A stretch of 64,000 nucleotides of DNA from Winogradskyella pacifica (GTDB taxonomy: Bacteria > Bacteroidota > Bacteroidia > Flavobacteriales > Flavobacteriaceae). Below, piece by piece: positions 8,250 through 17,576 of this stretch. The number at the start of each line of letters is the position of its first letter. Position 1 is the first letter of the stretch. The DNA lies in contig NZ_JABFDI010000002.1 of assembly GCF_013403915.1 (NCBI RefSeq), forward strand, positions 1-64,000. Direction: 5' to 3'. The notes under the pieces were generated by a model, which saw nothing but the letters and a program-made list of their open reading frames with translations, was not told the DNA's origin and did not search any database. The position numbers were made by a program, and so were the translations under genes.

Positions 8250-9685
8250 GTTTGTGTTCCTTTTTCTATAATGCCTTTTGGAATCCGTTCATTGTAGTTA
8301 TGGATGGTTTCTAAGTATTTACGTTCTAGTTTTATAGGAATTAAGGAATATGCAGGGATGTTATGTTCTCTAAAAACACTGATGTCATTGGAGTTTGGTA
8401 ATAGTACAGACGCCGTTTTACTTTTAGGATAACTTTTTAGTATAGCGGTATTTAAATGGTTAAAAAAGGGGGTTTTGGTAGAAGAAATCCCTCCATCTTT
8501 CATTTCACTTATAATCTTTATTTCTATAGCTTCATTATCTAACTTAGCTTTTAGATTGTTTATAAACGTTTGAGACGATTCGTCTGGAAGTAATCTGCAA
8601 TCTAATGTCGCCATTACTTTGGTTGGTATAGCATTAACTTTTTCATTTTCGTCTTTTATACTTGTCAGCGTAATGGTGTTAGAAAATAGAGACAGCATCA
8701 AAGGATCTTCTTGTAGTTTTTTTAGAATTTCTTTTTTAAACAATTTAGGGTGTCTTAGTGCGTATCCTTTAACACCACCATTGAGTTTTCCTAACTGCTT
8801 TAGTAAGTTCGTATTTATACTATTGAAAATGACATCAGGTTTATCACTTAGTAATTTATTGAGAGCAATAACCATTTCCTTATTTGCATAGTGAAAAGGA
8901 GTTACAGCACTATGTCCATTGGTTTTAATTTCGAGACTAAGCTCTAGCCATAATGCTCTTTTTTGAGCTACAGAAATTCCGAATAATGCTAAATCTGGTT
9001 TAGCCTCAATAAGCCCTTTTATTGCAGGAGGGCCTTCTCCTAAAACGACAGCTGCGTTTAAATCGTTGAGATAATTATCTACAACATATTTAATACCTCC
9101 ATCGCATTGTGTTTCTTCACAAGATACCGATAGAAACGTAAAATTATAGTTGAGTGATTTATTTTTATAGCGTTTAGCGATTTCGATAATACTGAATAGT
9201 TGCATTACTGCAGCACCTTTATTATCAAAAGCACCACGACCCCAAATTTCTGTATCTGTAATTTTTCCTGAAAACGGAGGGTATTCCCAAAGCTCATCAT
9301 TTCCAGCGGGTACAATATCTAGATGATTTAGAAAAATAACATTTGGTTTTTTTTGATCTAGAGGAAAAATGGAAGCTGTAAAATTGTAATTACCATTTTC
9401 ATTTCCCATTTGGGTAATATGTAGGCCATTCTCTATACATATACGTTTAAGAAACTCACCAGCTTCCAACTCTGAACCACTTGGTGAATTTATCTGCAAG
9501 TATTTGCTTAAGATCTCTTCCACGCCATATGCCTTTTTTTCATAATATATCATAGTGGCTTTTTTAGGATCTGTTGATCCATAAGAGTGATGTGGAACAA
9601 TCATCACACATAAAAAAACAAATACAAATTTTAGAGCCAATAAATTACGGAAAGAAATTCTAAGATATTGGGATTGAAAACACAT
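8213..9685 (-). CDS. Exported M20-family zinc peptidase
   Basis: 490 aa. A hydrophobic stretch at residues 15-36 acts as a signal peptide or anchor. M20 metallopeptidase features follow: HLDIVPAG (His121, Asp123), WGRGAFDNKGAAVMQ with bridging Asp154, SCEETQCDGG with the catalytic/metal Glu pair 190-191, and a late TIHNYNERI segment supplying the last His. The dimerisation domain lies between, roughly residues 225-380. Length and layout fit the carboxypeptidase/PM20D1-like branch, which releases or hydrolyses N-acyl amino acids or dipeptides; the actual substrate cannot be told. It stands alone, with 527 bases to the HD gene downstream and 500 bases to the divergent MFS gene. Confidence 0.88.
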   Translation of the reverse strand: MCFQSQYLRISFRNLLALKFVFVFLCVMIVPHHSYGSTDPKKATMIYYEKKAYGVEEILSKYLQINSPSGSELEAGEFLKRICIENGLHITQMGNENGNYNFTASIFPLDQKKPNVIFLNHLDIVPAGNDELWEYPPFSGKITDTEIWGRGAFDNKGAAVMQLFSIIEIAKRYKNKSLNYNFTFLSVSCEETQCDGGIKYVVDNYLNDLNAAVVLGEGPPAIKGLIEAKPDLALFGISVAQKRALWLELSLEIKTNGHSAVTPFHYANKEMVIALNKLLSDKPDVIFNSINTNLLKQLGKLNGGVKGYALRHPKLFKKEILKKLQEDPLMLSLFSNTITLTSIKDENEKVNAIPTKVMATLDCRLLPDESSQTFINNLKAKLDNEAIEIKIISEMKDGGISSTKTPFFNHLNTAILKSYPKSKTASVLLPNSNDISVFREHNIPAYSLIPIKLERKYLETIHNYNERIPKGIIEKGTQTYIHFMELCITD

Positions 9686-10185
9686 TTGAAAACACTTTTT
9701 ATCTGGTTTTAAAGCAGAGTAGGTTAGGAATTTGAAATATAAAAAATAATCAAAAGGAAATAGATAAAATGAGGCCTAGTTTTTTGTAATGTTACATGTT
9801 TTATGAATTGAAGCTTTATAGGAGGCTTTGATTATCGCTATCGTAAAAATAGACTAGTTAAACTAAGTTATAAGAAATTAGAACCGATGTTTAAAACCTA
9901 ACGTATAAAATGCTAAAATTTTAATAGGTGAAGGTTGGTTTAGAGTGAGATAATATATTAAAAGTATTTGTAGCCCTTTAGCCTTTTTAGACTAAGAAAT
10001 TGGACGTGTTAATGTTAGCTTCATGTTTTGTAATAATTAGGTCTTCTATACTAAATTAACTACTGAGTTTTGATATAACATTAACAAGGTTAAAATAGTA
10101 TATATATAAGATAAGCAACTTGTGATGAGATCAAGGTTTTGTTTGGAAATTTGCACTCTAAAATTTAGGTAGTAAATAGCATTTT
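9686..10185. other. Divergent intergenic region, no gene seen
   Basis: Five hundred bases between the divergent M20 peptidase and MFS genes. It must contain both promoters, but I found no good TAnnTTTG element with a TTG partner on either strand. The sequence is AT-rich, with a TATATATATA run near 10100, and no frame longer than a few codons starts with ATG. Confidence 0.4.
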
Positions 10186-11367
10186 ATGAAAGTTGAATTT
10201 TCTAATAAAAAAGCCTTATTGTCATTGGCAATTGGTGGTTTTGGGATAGGGCTTACCGAGTTTGTAATAATGGGTATTTTACCAAATGTTGCCAACTCTT
10301 TAGCGATTACCATCCCACAAGCGGGTCATTTTATTTCTGCCTATGCTTTAGGTGTGGTGGTTGGAGCACCTTTATTAACGAGTTTTAGTCATAAGTTATC
10401 TCCTAACCGTATGCTTTTATTGTTGATGGTATGGTTTACTGTTTTTAATACACTCTCGGCTTTTGCAACAAGCTATAATATGTTATTGGTGGTGCGTTTT
10501 TTATCTGGACTTCCGCATGGTGCATTTTTTGGAGTAGGTGCAGTGATAGCGGGGAAATTAGCTAAAAAAGGAAAGTCGGCTCAAGCTATTGCGGTGATGT
10601 TTTCAGGACTTACAGTAGCTAATGTCATAGGAGTTCCTATAGGAACATATTTAGGAAATCAATACCACTGGAGTGCGTCTTTTCTAATGGTTGGTGTTGT
10701 TGGTCTATTGACTTTAGCGAGTATCTTTTACTGGATGCCACAATTTAAAAAAGAAGAGAAACAGCCTTTGAGTGAAGAAAATAAGGGGCTTAAAAATCCT
10801 GAGCTTTGGGCATTAATTGCGCTTACAACCATAGGAACAGGTGGTTTTTTTGCATGGTATAGTTACATAGCTCCATTATTAACCGAGGTGGCGCAGTTTT
10901 CTGATAACGTAGTGAGTTATGCAATGATAATTGCAGGATTAGGCATGTTTGTAGGGAATTTTTTAGGAGCAAAAATGGCAAACCTATTTACACCTTTACG
11001 TTCAGTAATGATTAGCCTTTTAGCAATGGCAGTTGTTTTAATAGTAAATTCATTTCTCGCTTCGAGTGGTGTGTTGGCTTTGATACTAACTTTTATAATA
11101 GGATTAATTGCTTTTAGTATTTCAACACCTATACAAATGGCTATAATTAATACAGCTAAAGGTTCTGAAATGCTTGGCTCTTCTATGAATCAGAGTGCTT
11201 TTAATATGGGAAATGCCATGGGGGCATATTTAGCAGGATTGCCAATTGCTTATGGCTACAGTGTAACGTCGTCTTCATTAGTTGGTGCAGCTCTTGCTTT
11301 TTCGGGATCTATAATAGCTATATCAATATTACTTTATAGACAGCGAAAAATTAAGAAAACTAGTTAA
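10186..11367 (+). CDS. MFS transporter, AraJ/sugar-efflux type
   Basis: 393-aa polytopic membrane protein with about 12 hydrophobic helices. The N-terminal GGFGIGLTEFVIMGILPNVA and the HFISAYALGVVVGAP segment are typical of the DHA1 drug/sugar-efflux branch (AraJ/PbuE/YdhP-like) of the major facilitator superfamily. A central cytoplasmic loop (about 188-205, QFKKEEKQPLSEENK) separates the two halves. It is monocistronic and faces the amylase gene, with a shared terminator between. The substrate is unknown; an export role (sugars, purines or small toxic compounds) follows from the family only. Confidence 0.85.
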   Translation: MKVEFSNKKALLSLAIGGFGIGLTEFVIMGILPNVANSLAITIPQAGHFISAYALGVVVGAPLLTSFSHKLSPNRMLLLLMVWFTVFNTLSAFATSYNMLLVVRFLSGLPHGAFFGVGAVIAGKLAKKGKSAQAIAVMFSGLTVANVIGVPIGTYLGNQYHWSASFLMVGVVGLLTLASIFYWMPQFKKEEKQPLSEENKGLKNPELWALIALTTIGTGGFFAWYSYIAPLLTEVAQFSDNVVSYAMIIAGLGMFVGNFLGAKMANLFTPLRSVMISLLAMAVVLIVNSFLASSGVLALILTFIIGLIAFSISTPIQMAIINTAKGSEMLGSSMNQSAFNMGNAMGAYLAGLPIAYGYSVTSSSLVGAALAFSGSIIAISILLYRQRKIKKTS

Positions 11368-11470
11368 TAAGAAATCGACTTTAATGTTCAATTAAATGGC
11401 TTGAACAAAATCGTCATACTAAGGTATTTAAATACTAAAATGGTACACGTGTAACTATAAGTTACTACTA

Positions 11471-11504
11471 ATAAATAAAGGTGCTCAATTGAGCACCTTT
11501 ATTA
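11471..11504. terminator. Second copy of the bidirectional hairpin terminator
   Basis: The palindrome GGTGCTCAATTGAGCACC (11480-11497), flanked by A-rich and T-rich arms, lies between the MFS gene (+) and the amylase gene (-). It is identical over 18 bases to the element at 664-681. Confidence 0.85.
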
Positions 11505-11532
11505 TTATAAATGTAATATGAAAAATTAGTAA

Positions 11533-14415
11533 TTAAAGCTTTATTAGTTTGGTCGTTAATGTTTGGTTATTGTCATTTTGAACCTTAACCATATACATTC
11601 CTGAATTTAAAGAGGACACATCAAAAGTATCAACTCTTGTAAAATCTCCTTTAAAAGACTTCACTAATTTACCTGTTAGATCGTACACTTCAACATTTGA
11701 AACATTAACATTAATGCTAAATGTTGTTTGTGATGGATTAGGATAAATACTGAATCCTAATAATTCCTGATCATTAACACTTAACACCTCTGAAGCTTTG
11801 TTTCCTAATATTCTAAACTGACCAGCAGGTATTGTAATTGTTGAGGTAGAGTTGCTAACGGTTGTGTTTCCTGTAGCGTCCATAAGATCATACCATGTAG
11901 TGGTTACACCGCTAGGGAAATTGGTGTCAATACTTTGAGAGACAACATCAAAATTAGCATAAATAATTACATTTTTTAATTCTGAAGTTGGAATTGAATT
12001 ATCAAAAATATCAATTCTTGGAGTTAAATCTCCTGAAGTAATTTCGTAATCACCTTCAAAAACGGGTTCTTCGATTTTAAGTTTGTGTAGTTTAGACCAG
12101 TCTTCATAAATCTGACTTCTAAGCGCATCGGTTAACCAATTATTTGTCCATTGTGGTTGAGGTTTTGTATCTAATTTACAACCGTCGTTATTATAGCTCC
12201 CATCGTTACAAGTAAAAATAGAAGTATCCATTCCTAGTTCTCCAAAATGCCATATCATTTTTGGACCAGGCACCATTACAGAAATAGCACCTAATGCAGA
12301 CATTCTAGACAATGCGGTATTTAAATCGCGTACATTATGACTGCTATTGCTAGTGTTACCAAAGGCTACATTTTTGTACATTAGACGTTCTTCATCATGA
12401 CTTTCAGTATAGCCAACCAATCTTGGTCCGTTGAAACCAGAATGTGCTTTATGTCCCATTCTGTTGATGTTTTTGTTACCACTTTCAGCCATTGTGATTT
12501 CTGCGTATTGGTTATTCATATTTCCCCACATCATCACACCTTTCCCCTCACTAAGTCTGTAGTTAGCCCATTCTTTTTCTTCATTGTCAGATCCTAAATG
12601 CTCAAAAATCACATAATGATCAGGGTCTAATGACCATGAATGATCGGCATATTCTTTTAAAACATCCACACGGTCTTGTTGGTAGTTTCCGGTACAGCCT
12701 TCATCTCCGCCATCAGAACCATTTCCACAATTTTGTGTAAATCCTTTTGTCAAATCCCAACGGAAACCATCAATTTTATATTCTTCAATCCAATATTCTA
12801 CAACTTGTTTTACGTAGTCTCTAGTATAATCTGAACTGTGATTAAAATCATTACCAACACTATATGAATGCGTAGGTAAGACATTAAAATAAGGGTTTTC
12901 GGTTGAAGGACCTCCCCAACCATCACCATCTGGATCATCCATCCACATTCTGACCATTGGATTTCTTCCGTAAGCATGATTAAAAGCGATATCTAAAATA
13001 ACGGCAATACCATTTTGGTGGCAAATATCAACGAGTTCTTTAAATTTTTCTTGTGTTCCATAAAACTTATCAATAGCCATATGAAAAGACGTGTTGTAAC
13101 CCCAACTTTCGTTCCCCTCATATTCCATTATCGGTAATAATTCAATAGCATTGACATTTAGATTTTTGAAATAATCAATTCTATCAATAATATCTTGAAA
13201 ATTACGATCAGCATCAAAATCTCTAATTAAAACCTCATAAATAACTAAATCTTCTTTAGCGGGCTTTGTGAAATTAGTAACTTCCCAATTGTAAGGAGTT
13301 TGTCCGGTTTGTAGAACGGTGACTTCACGTTCTTGACCCGCAGGATAAGCTGGCATATTTGGATATGTTGAAGCCGAAATATAGGGATCATCAAAAGGAG
13401 ATAAAACCAAAGGAGAGTACGGGTCTGCTACTTTAACCAATGAAGGCGATCCAGATATTGGACTTGCATCACCAACCCAATATTGGTAAGTTTCAATTTC
13501 ACCAGCTGTTAAACCGGTTAACTCAATCCAAAATTTAGTTGATGAGTTATCCTTTTTCATCGCATATGTACTTGTAGGATTCCAATCGTTAAAACTTCCA
13601 GCGACATATATAAAATCTTTATTAGGAGCATCCACAACTAAAGTGGCTTTTGTAGGGTCAGAAGAATTATAATTAATTCCATCTATCATATTTGCAGGCA
13701 ATGTTTCAATAACTGTACTATTAACAATTATTGAAAATTGCTTAGAGATCATTGAAGATCCTTGTGTGATAATTAATTCGCAATCTTGGTTTTGAGTCAA
13801 ATTAGAAAACAAATATCCATTGTAAAATGTTGTATTGTTTTGTGTATGAACACTGGTTCCATTTGCGAAAAGTTCATAATTAGCAGGTCCTCCAGTGTTT
13901 TGAGCTAAAATTTGAGTGTTAGCACCATTATTAACAACAACAATTCCATTTGCACTTGCTGAAGGGTTAATCATTGTAACTTGAAAAGCACCAACATTGA
14001 AAATAAAGTTAGCACATCCGGAAGCTTTAAATTGTTGAGATCCATCTTCATTCCTAAAAACCATTCCCATTTTGGTTACACTATTTTCTTCAGCCGTACT
14101 TAGACCAAAATAAGTGTTTGGTGTAATGGTAATACTCCAAGTGCCATCACCATTATTTGTCATTTCACCAACACCATCGTCAAATCCCCAATTTCCTATA
14201 ACGGCAATTCCGTATTCATCACTTTCATTTCCCACACCTAAATGTGCATAAACTTTTGATGGGTTATTAAAACCATTACAGTCTGTCTCAGTACTATTGG
14301 CATCGATTGTTATCGTAACCGTTTCGTTTACTAAAATAGGACTAGTGCTAGTTGTAACTTGAGCGATTGCTATTAAAGGAAGTAATAACAACAAATTAAG
14401 TAAGATTTTTTTCAT
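11533..14415 (-). CDS. Secreted GH13 alpha-amylase with T9SS sorting tail
   Basis: Start taken at 14415 (MKKILLNLLLLLPLIAIAQ), giving 960 aa with a clean signal peptide; the frame extends to 14457, but that stretch lies in a terminator hairpin. Numbering from this start: 20-230 two beta-sandwich modules; about 245-330 a CBM48/E-set module (FIYVAGSFNDWNP); 390-780 the GH13 barrel with region II GFRWD (nucleophile Asp554), region III IFEHLG (Glu605) and region IV TESHDEER (Asp674); then a C-terminal beta domain; about 880-960 a Por/T9SS type A sorting domain (FSIYPNPS, VYDLTGKLV, SGMYMVKV). It is probably released or attached at the cell surface, where it makes the first cuts in starch. Last gene of the susCDE arm, separated from susE by a hairpin that may lower its expression. 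Confidence 0.92.
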   Translation of the reverse strand: MKKILLNLLLLLPLIAIAQVTTSTSPILVNETVTITIDANSTETDCNGFNNPSKVYAHLGVGNESDEYGIAVIGNWGFDDGVGEMTNNGDGTWSITITPNTYFGLSTAEENSVTKMGMVFRNEDGSQQFKASGCANFIFNVGAFQVTMINPSASANGIVVVNNGANTQILAQNTGGPANYELFANGTSVHTQNNTTFYNGYLFSNLTQNQDCELIITQGSSMISKQFSIIVNSTVIETLPANMIDGINYNSSDPTKATLVVDAPNKDFIYVAGSFNDWNPTSTYAMKKDNSSTKFWIELTGLTAGEIETYQYWVGDASPISGSPSLVKVADPYSPLVLSPFDDPYISASTYPNMPAYPAGQEREVTVLQTGQTPYNWEVTNFTKPAKEDLVIYEVLIRDFDADRNFQDIIDRIDYFKNLNVNAIELLPIMEYEGNESWGYNTSFHMAIDKFYGTQEKFKELVDICHQNGIAVILDIAFNHAYGRNPMVRMWMDDPDGDGWGGPSTENPYFNVLPTHSYSVGNDFNHSSDYTRDYVKQVVEYWIEEYKIDGFRWDLTKGFTQNCGNGSDGGDEGCTGNYQQDRVDVLKEYADHSWSLDPDHYVIFEHLGSDNEEKEWANYRLSEGKGVMMWGNMNNQYAEITMAESGNKNINRMGHKAHSGFNGPRLVGYTESHDEERLMYKNVAFGNTSNSSHNVRDLNTALSRMSALGAISVMVPGPKMIWHFGELGMDTSIFTCNDGSYNNDGCKLDTKPQPQWTNNWLTDALRSQIYEDWSKLHKLKIEEPVFEGDYEITSGDLTPRIDIFDNSIPTSELKNVIIYANFDVVSQSIDTNFPSGVTTTWYDLMDATGNTTVSNSTSTITIPAGQFRILGNKASEVLSVNDQELLGFSIYPNPSQTTFSINVNVSNVEVYDLTGKLVKSFKGDFTRVDTFDVSSLNSGMYMVKVQNDNNQTLTTKLIKL

Positions 14416-14433
14416 AATAAGATTTTTAAAAGC

Positions 14434-14469
14434 TAAAAAAAGGCTATGATAATTCATAGCCTCTTTTTT
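14434..14469 (-). terminator. Hairpin between susE-like gene and amylase
   Basis: A perfect 9-bp stem (14441-14449 with 14454-14462, AGGCTATGA/TCATAGCCT, loop TAAT) is flanked by six A and six T, so it can act as an intrinsic terminator on the minus strand right after the susE stop. It lies inside the operon, so it probably attenuates readthrough into the amylase gene. Confidence 0.8.
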
Positions 14470-14480
14470 AAATATGTTTA

Positions 14481-15620
14481 TTATTCTACAGCTATTAAAA
14501 TGTAGCTACCATCTAGGTCATTAAACCAAATGTTATAAGTTCCAGCCGTAACAGGTATATCTGCTCCTCCTAGGTCTCCAAAACCACTTATAGCGTTTGC
14601 ACTACCCCAACTAATATCCCATGCATCATCTGCTCTGAATTTTAGGAAACCATCACCTAATTCTACACCATTTATATTCCAAATATGCGGATCGAACGTT
14701 GTTTGCGTCATGTCAGTGTCTGCATCCCAACCTCCTGCAGTTGAATCTCCAATGACACCAATAGTAGCATATGTTGCAGCTGCTGAAGCATCATAAGTTT
14801 CTAACGTATAGGTCATTTCATCAATGTTTAAATTAAATGCATAATAACCATCTGCAGAGATTACAAATGCTGATGGGTCGTCTGTACTACCATCATTTAC
14901 AGCTGCTTCTCCTGTGTTTGCACCAGCTCCCCATTGTGGTTGCCATTGTCCTAATACTTCAATTAATTTAAAACCTTCAGGATTGGTAGCATCTGGTGAA
15001 AAATAACCTGTATAACTATAGATGTTTTCATTATCAGGGTGTCTAACTAAAGGAGTGTTGTTATTTAAATTATCCCATCCTGCTGCAGTAGCGTCACCAA
15101 TTAAAAATAAATTTTTGAAAGTTTCTTCAACGTCAATATCACCCCCAAGAAGTCTTAAGTTTAACGCTTCAGTTTCAGAAATTATTTCTAAGGTAGCATC
15201 TGTTCCTACAGTAGCTCTTACTCTAAAATATACACTACCAGCATCTGGCATATCTTCTGTATTTGGGTCAGCATCTAAACCAGCTTCTTCTGCGTAATCT
15301 AATAAATTACCAATAGTAACAGCATAGGAATTTTCGTTAGTAGTTCCTACGATCTCCATATCGCTAAAATCACCAATTATCGATTTTTGTAATTCGTAAT
15401 TAATGTTTGTTTCTATATCAAAATCAGCATCACCCCATGTAAAACGTTCTCCTAGATTTGCTGAAATAGAAGGTATTAAAAGATATTCTGATTGAAATGA
15501 ATTTGTAAAAACTAATTCACCATTAGGTTGCGCAATATATGTTAAACTGTCGTCAGTATCACATGCATTAAAGCTAATTGCAGTGATAAGTAATAGCGCT
15601 ATAAATTTTATAGTTTTCAT
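14481..15620 (-). CDS. SusE/SusF-type outer-membrane starch-binding lipoprotein
   Basis: Start taken at 15620 (MKTIKFIALLLITAISFNAC), giving 379 aa and a 16-base gap from susD; the longer frame from 15650 would overlap susD and spoil the SPII signal. Cys20 is the lipidation site, followed by DTDD, a surface-export-like acidic motif. Residues 20-160 match the SusE N-terminal domain. Two SusE/SusF C-terminal carbohydrate-binding repeats follow, each opening with an IGD-(S/A)TA-x-GWD motif (LIGDATAAGWD; VIGDSTAGGWD) and ending in the VTAGTYNIWFNDLDG type of strand. It would hold malto-oligosaccharides at the cell surface. A module of the same type is found inside the neighbouring SusD. Confidence 0.9.
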   Translation of the reverse strand: MKTIKFIALLLITAISFNACDTDDSLTYIAQPNGELVFTNSFQSEYLLIPSISANLGERFTWGDADFDIETNINYELQKSIIGDFSDMEIVGTTNENSYAVTIGNLLDYAEEAGLDADPNTEDMPDAGSVYFRVRATVGTDATLEIISETEALNLRLLGGDIDVEETFKNLFLIGDATAAGWDNLNNNTPLVRHPDNENIYSYTGYFSPDATNPEGFKLIEVLGQWQPQWGAGANTGEAAVNDGSTDDPSAFVISADGYYAFNLNIDEMTYTLETYDASAAATYATIGVIGDSTAGGWDADTDMTQTTFDPHIWNINGVELGDGFLKFRADDAWDISWGSANAISGFGDLGGADIPVTAGTYNIWFNDLDGSYILIAVE

Positions 15621-15636
15621 TGTTTTGAATGTTTTA

Positions 15637-17562
15637 TTAATATCCGTCATTTTGAATTAAATTAGGGTTAGTTGATATGGTGTTTGATGGAATTGGAAAT
15701 ATATTTCTAAATGAACTAACTGAAGCTCCATTGGCTTGGTTTCCTTTAAAAGGCCATAAGTAAGCATTTGTTGTAAATGAATTAAAACGAATTAAATCAG
15801 TACGTCTTTGACCTTCCCAATATAATTCACGAGAACGCTCATCTAAAACAAAACCTAAGTCTAGATCTGAAGATGAAATATTTCCAGATGCATCACCATA
15901 AGCTCTTGCTCTTAGCTCATTTATTGCTGAAACTGCTCTGTTATTATCACCTCCACCACCTCTTAGGTTAGCTTCTGCATAATTTAAATAGATTTCAGCC
16001 AAACGAATAATAGGGATATCTGTATCTACAAATTCTCCACTACTATCATTTCCTTGATTACCGTTTGAGTCAATGTTTTTAAACTTAGTTACCGCATAAC
16101 CTTGATCAAAAGGAGGAATGCTCTCTATTTCTAAGCTTTGACCATCGGTATAGAACATCGCTCTGTGGTCACCTTCTATATATGATTCTAGTAATGTGTT
16201 AAAGTTAACAGCTTCAATAGTATAGGTTAAGTTGTCTAGATCAAAAGTAATGTAATATTCACCTGCAGTTACAGGAATATTATCTCCTGCAGCTTCTAAA
16301 GTTCCATCAGCTCCAGTATCTCCATAATTGTTTCCCCAATCTTCATTAAATCTGAATTTTAAAAATCCATCTGTTAACTCAGTATATAAAGCAAATTTAT
16401 TTGTAGCTATTTCAAACATTTCAGTGTCTGGACCATCCCAACCATTTGGAGTCCCATCACCAACGATTCCCCAATCAGTTATAGCTCCTAATGCATTATT
16501 AATATCTGAGAGTTCTTGAACGACTAAGTTGTAATCAAATTTTTCTACAAGCGCTTTTGTTGTTCTGTAGCCTCCCCAGCCGCCATTAACACCTAAGCTT
16601 AATGGATCCATACTACCTCCTGTTGCTGCATGAACTATAAATGTTGATCCTCCATAAGTTTGAGACTGAATACCGTCAAAATTTAAGGCAAAAATAAATT
16701 CGTTTTGAGCTCCGTTAGAGTTGTTATCTGCTAAAAATAATTCGTCATAAGCTGAACCATTACCATTTGCATCTGTTGTATTAATAACATATGATGAGTT
16801 CATTACATTCTCAGAGTAAATAACACAATCAGTATAACGAGCGGTTCCTGTCCAAACCTCAGCATTCAAATATAACTTAGACAATAATGCCCATGCTGCC
16901 ACCTTATCCACACGACCATATTCATTAGATTCTGATAGTAAATCTTGAATTTCTAACAATTCAGATTCTACAAAATTAAATAGATCTGTTCTTGAACTTT
17001 GAGATGGTAAGTCTGTAGTAATTTGTGTTACTAAAGGTACATTCGCATAAAAGTCAATTAAGTTGTAATAAGCAAAAGCTCTTAAAAATCGGGCTTCAGC
17101 AATATAGCTTTGAGCTTCATCGTCAGATAACGCTGATGCATTTTGTATAAAAGCATTAGTAAAAGAAACTTCTTGTGCTAAACGTAAATACATTGCACCA
17201 GTAAAATCGTTTCCTGCAGACCAGTATAAACCATGTAAATCTGGTAAACCTGGATCTCCCCAACCTACAACAGCGTGGTCTGTAGTTAATTCATTTAGGT
17301 TAAATAGCATACGTGTATACTGTGAGGCTCCTTCATCAATTCCAGAAATATCTGGTTTACCTGCAGGTCCTCTTTGTCCGGTTAATGCTAAACTAGCATA
17401 AAGTTTGGCTAAAGCACCTTTAGCCTCAGTGATGTCTACAAAAACATCTTGTTCTGTGAAACTATCTGGATCAATTGGATCTTGATTTAAATCATCATGA
17501 CATGCCGTCATAAAAAGTGAGATAGTAACAATAAAAATAATTTGTTTCATTCTATTTTTCAT
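15637..17562 (-). CDS. susD: SusD/RagB-family glycan-binding lipoprotein with inserted SusE-type module
   Basis: 641 aa, about 100 longer than usual for the family. SPII signal with Cys21 (MTACHDD). The SusD fold is clear: the TPR-like helix pairs with AEARFLRAFAYYNLIDFYANVPLV (split over 155-178), the VDKVAAWALLSKLYLNAE helix (218-235) and the C-terminal IIRLAEIYLNYAEA (518-531) plus FVLDERSRELYWEGQRR (571-587). Residues about 360-453 do not belong to SusD: WGIVGDGTPNGWD, DGFLKFRFNEDWG and IPVTAGEYYITFDLDNLTYT match the repeat of the neighbouring SusE. SusD forms the lid of the SusC transporter; the extra module may add a glucan-binding site. It lies 14 bases after susC. Confidence 0.93.
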   Translation of the reverse strand: MKNRMKQIIFIVTISLFMTACHDDLNQDPIDPDSFTEQDVFVDITEAKGALAKLYASLALTGQRGPAGKPDISGIDEGASQYTRMLFNLNELTTDHAVVGWGDPGLPDLHGLYWSAGNDFTGAMYLRLAQEVSFTNAFIQNASALSDDEAQSYIAEARFLRAFAYYNLIDFYANVPLVTQITTDLPSQSSRTDLFNFVESELLEIQDLLSESNEYGRVDKVAAWALLSKLYLNAEVWTGTARYTDCVIYSENVMNSSYVINTTDANGNGSAYDELFLADNNSNGAQNEFIFALNFDGIQSQTYGGSTFIVHAATGGSMDPLSLGVNGGWGGYRTTKALVEKFDYNLVVQELSDINNALGAITDWGIVGDGTPNGWDGPDTEMFEIATNKFALYTELTDGFLKFRFNEDWGNNYGDTGADGTLEAAGDNIPVTAGEYYITFDLDNLTYTIEAVNFNTLLESYIEGDHRAMFYTDGQSLEIESIPPFDQGYAVTKFKNIDSNGNQGNDSSGEFVDTDIPIIRLAEIYLNYAEANLRGGGGDNNRAVSAINELRARAYGDASGNISSSDLDLGFVLDERSRELYWEGQRRTDLIRFNSFTTNAYLWPFKGNQANGASVSSFRNIFPIPSNTISTNPNLIQNDGY

Positions 17563-17576
17563 AATTCAATTATTTT

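Noticed and set aside
14416..14457. Upstream start of the amylase
   Set aside because: The extra 14 codons are encoded in the terminator hairpin; the ATG at 14415 begins a clean signal peptide.
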